A stretch of DNA of 8,397 nucleotides from Candidatus Firestoneibacteriota bacterium (lineage in GTDB: Bacteria; JACRDZ01): contig JACRDZ010000271.1 in the NCBI GenBank assembly GCA_016212735.1, positions 1 through 8,397 of the forward strand. Direction: 5' to 3'. A program made the translations under genes and the position numbers. This document shows positions 6,619 to 8,397 of this stretch, piece by piece (within the stretch, counting starts at the first letter, position 1; every line of letters begins with the position of its first letter). Under the pieces are notes generated by a model. The model saw nothing but the letters and a program-made list of their open reading frames with translations, was not told the origin of the DNA and did no database searches.

Positions 6619-7898
6619 AGATTTTGATGTGACCATGAATGATGAACTAAGAAAATACCATGCTTTGAATTTGGATATTTACTACTCCCAAAAAAATCTC
6701 CCTCAATTACATTAAAGTTACCTACATCGCTTACAGCATCTGCTAACTCTCCTGAAACTTCTGCGTATATACCAAATGAATATAAACCTGAAAAAAATGG
6801 AACTTCCGGTAATTCACAAATAAAATATCCTTCAGATGAAATTTCCTGAAATTCATTCCCACTTAAATAATTCCAAAAAGTACATATTTTAATCCCTGTT
6901 GAATTGGTAATAGCAATAGCAATAGAAATATTTTTTGGTAATTGTTTTTCTTTAGATTTATATTTAAAATAGAATTTAATTTTTTGTCCGGAACTAACAG
7001 TATCAACTGGATTTCCATGCTCATCTAAAATTTTGCAATCAATAAAACAAATCTTCCCATTTCCGCTACGATCTTTTCTTTCAGATAATGGAATAGATAA
7101 AAGACTTTGAGCAGAAGATAGATAATTAGTTATTACTTCATCGGAGGAACTAAATAATTTCAATTTACCTTGTTCCATTAAACAACATTTTGAAGTTAAT
7201 GATGCGATTGCAGCCATATTATGACTTACAAATAATACTGTTCTGCCATTCTGTCCAACTTCCTTCATTTTATTCAAACATTTTCTTTGAAATGCTGCAT
7301 CACCAACAGCCAACACCTCATCAACCAATAATATTTCAGATTCTAAATGTGCTGCTACGGCAAAAGCCAAACGTAAATACATACCAGATGAATATCTTTT
7401 AACAGGTGTATCTAAAAATTTTTCGACCTCTGCATAAGAAACTATTTCATCAAATTTTTTTCTAATTTCTATTTTATTCATACCTAAAATGGCACCGTTA
7501 AGATAAATATTTTCTCTTCCGGTAAGCTCAGGATGGAACCCTGTTCCAACTTCAAGTAAACTTGAAATCCTCCCTTTAATTTTAATCCTTCCGGTTGTAG
7601 GATCTGTTATTCTGCTCAATATTTTTAATAGTGTGGATTTACCAGCTCCATTTCTTCCGATAATTCCAATTCGTTCACCTTGTTCTATTTCAAAATTTAT
7701 ATCTTTGAGTGCCCAAAAATCTTCTTTAGTAGATTTTTTTTGCGAATCACTTAAGCTTTTCAAAGGATTAAAAATACGTTTCCCTACATTTTTAAATTTT
7801 TCGGTAATAATATCCCTAAGTGCAACATAACGATATCCTTGTCCTTGATGACCGATAACATATTTTTTACTCAAATTTTCAACTACAATTACTGACAT
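6609..7898 (-). CDS. wzt: Polysaccharide export ABC transporter ATPase with C-terminal glycan-binding domain
   Basis: A 429-residue ABC ATPase. The Walker A motif is GRNGAGKST (81-89), the signature is YSSGM (169-173), Walker B is ILLVDEVLAVGD (189-200) and the switch histidine lies in SHN (225-227). The roughly 35-residue insert between VALRDI and FWALKDI (about 30-61) and the LLEVGTGFHPELTGREN stretch (114-130) are typical of the Wzt/TagH/KpsT group. Residues about 275-425 form an extra beta-rich domain ending in GIFLVHHSW, matching the Wzt C-terminal domain that in E. coli O8/O9a-type systems recognises the finished, capped O-antigen. The protein would energise export of an undecaprenyl-linked glycan across the inner membrane with the permease encoded just upstream. 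A GAGG ribosome site precedes the ATG. Transporter role is firm; binding of a modified terminus is by analogy. Confidence 0.95.
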   Translation of the reverse strand: MSVIVVENLSKKYVIGHQGQGYRYVALRDIITEKFKNVGKRIFNPLKSLSDSQKKSTKEDFWALKDINFEIEQGERIGIIGRNGAGKSTLLKILSRITDPTTGRIKIKGRISSLLEVGTGFHPELTGRENIYLNGAILGMNKIEIRKKFDEIVSYAEVEKFLDTPVKRYSSGMYLRLAFAVAAHLESEILLVDEVLAVGDAAFQRKCLNKMKEVGQNGRTVLFVSHNMAAIASLTSKCCLMEQGKLKLFSSSDEVITNYLSSAQSLLSIPLSERKDRSGNGKICFIDCKILDEHGNPVDTVSSGQKIKFYFKYKSKEKQLPKNISIAIAITNSTGIKICTFWNYLSGNEFQEISSEGYFICELPEVPFFSGLYSFGIYAEVSGELADAVSDVGNFNVIEGDFFGSSKYPNSKHGIFLVHHSWSHQNLKE

Positions 7899-7960
7899 TT
7901 AACAACCTCTTCTTTTATAAATTTATTTTAAACTATTTTATATATACAACATTTCAACAA

Positions 7961-8397
7961 TTAAATAACATCGGCAAACGCTTTCTCCATTTTACGAAAA
8001 TATTTAAACCCAAAAATCAGCAATATTAAACTCATAATAATAGAACTTAATAATCCTGGTAAATAAAGAGGAATATTTTCTCCCAAAATTGCCCATCTAA
8101 ATCCATCTATCACACCTACCATTGGATTAAGACAATATAACAATTTCCACTTTTCCGGTACAATTGAAGTACTAAAACCTACAGGTGAAATATAGAGACC
8201 AAATTGAACAATAAATGGAATAATATATCGAAAGTCTCGATATTTAACATTTAAAGCAGATATTAAAAAACCTGTACCTAGAGCAACAAATAGAGCAAGA
8301 CATAAAAACAATGGAATTGTTACAATTCTCCAATTAGGAAAAAATTTATACCAAAACATTAAACCTATATAAATAATCAATGAAATAAAAAAATCTA
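7961..8397 (-). CDS. wzm: Polysaccharide export ABC transporter permease (partial, N-terminus off window)
   Basis: The C-terminal 145 or so residues of an ABC-2 type permease; the frame stays open to the window edge (…DFFISLIIYIGLMFW), so the true start lies outside. A TTG at 8380 is an internal leucine, not the start. Hydrophobic segments are FFISLIIYIGLMFW, IVTIPLFLCLALFVALGTGFLISAL, YIIPFIVQFGLYISPVGF and YLPGLLSSIIMSLILLIFGF. NVKYRDFRYIIPFIVQ and LNPMVGVIDGFRWAILG are signatures of the Wzm/TagG/KpsM family. It forms the membrane channel of the glycan exporter, partnered with the ATPase that begins 62 bases downstream of its TAA stop. That 62-base gap contains the ATPase ribosome site and no promoter or terminator that I would call. 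Confidence 0.93.
   Translation of the reverse strand, partial: DFFISLIIYIGLMFWYKFFPNWRIVTIPLFLCLALFVALGTGFLISALNVKYRDFRYIIPFIVQFGLYISPVGFSTSIVPEKWKLLYCLNPMVGVIDGFRWAILGENIPLYLPGLLSSIIMSLILLIFGFKYFRKMEKAFADVI

Noticed and set aside
6607..6636. Upstream ATG at 6636 as the FkbM gene start
   Set aside because: It would overlap the ATPase gene by 28 bases, while the ATG at 6606 has a strong AAAGGAG site at a 5-base spacing.
7190..7830. Two plus-strand open frames (7190-7402 and 7633-7830)
   Set aside because: Both are antisense to the ABC ATPase catalytic domain and show no protein family features.
7899..7960. Promoter or terminator between the permease and ATPase genes
   Set aside because: Only AT-rich sequence; TTGAAA has no properly spaced -10 box, and no GC-rich hairpin is present.
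8378..8380. TTG start codon for the permease gene
   Set aside because: The frame continues open to the window edge with a membrane-type sequence, and the family needs about 120 more N-terminal residues, so this is an internal leucine.

Overview
The window holds nine genes, all on the minus strand and tightly packed, with both terminal genes cut by the window edges. Transcription runs from base 8397 toward base 1. It reads as the inside of an ABC-transporter-dependent surface polysaccharide cluster (O-antigen or a similar glycan). The DNA is strongly AT-rich, roughly 30% G+C by eye. It uses the standard code and has Shine-Dalgarno sequences ahead of most genes. A Wzm/Wzt pair whose ATPase carries a C-terminal domain suggests a Gram-negative bacterium with low-GC DNA. 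The sequence does not allow a firm phylum call.

Layout in transcription order: (1) 8397-7961, C-terminal part of the polysaccharide export permease (Wzm-type). (2) 7898-6609, export ATPase with a Wzt-type C-terminal glycan-binding domain. (3) 6606-5686, FkbM-family methyltransferase. (4) 5667-4651 and (5) 4601-3384, two GT-A fold glycosyltransferases with basic C-terminal tails. (6) 3362-2586, glucose-1-phosphate cytidylyltransferase (RfbF/DdhA). (7) 2582-1506, CDP-glucose 4,6-dehydratase (RfbG/DdhB). (8) 1497-946, RmlC-type 3,5-epimerase. (9) 949-1, a class I SAM-dependent sugar C-methyltransferase of the TylC3/NovU type, which starts inside the stop codon of gene 8 and runs off the window before its C-terminal domain is complete.

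How the genes fit together (inference): RfbF and RfbG make CDP-4-keto-6-deoxyglucose. The usual next enzyme for CDP-3,6-dideoxyhexoses (RfbH/DdhC) is not here. Instead come an epimerase and a C-methyltransferase, which points to a CDP-activated, C-methyl-branched 6-deoxyhexose. Known chemistry offers a precedent in CDP-vinelose, a 3-C-methyl-6-deoxy-L-talose derivative reported from Azotobacter. A 4-ketoreductase to finish such a sugar is not in the window and would be expected downstream. The glycosyltransferases would build the chain, the FkbM enzyme would O-methylate it or its terminus, and Wzm/Wzt would export it.

There is no gene-free stretch above 300 bases; the longest gap is 62 bases. 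No RNA genes, insertion sequences, CRISPR arrays or convincing terminators were seen. The components belong to known families. The sugar cassette is the most interesting part; no wholly new system is evident.
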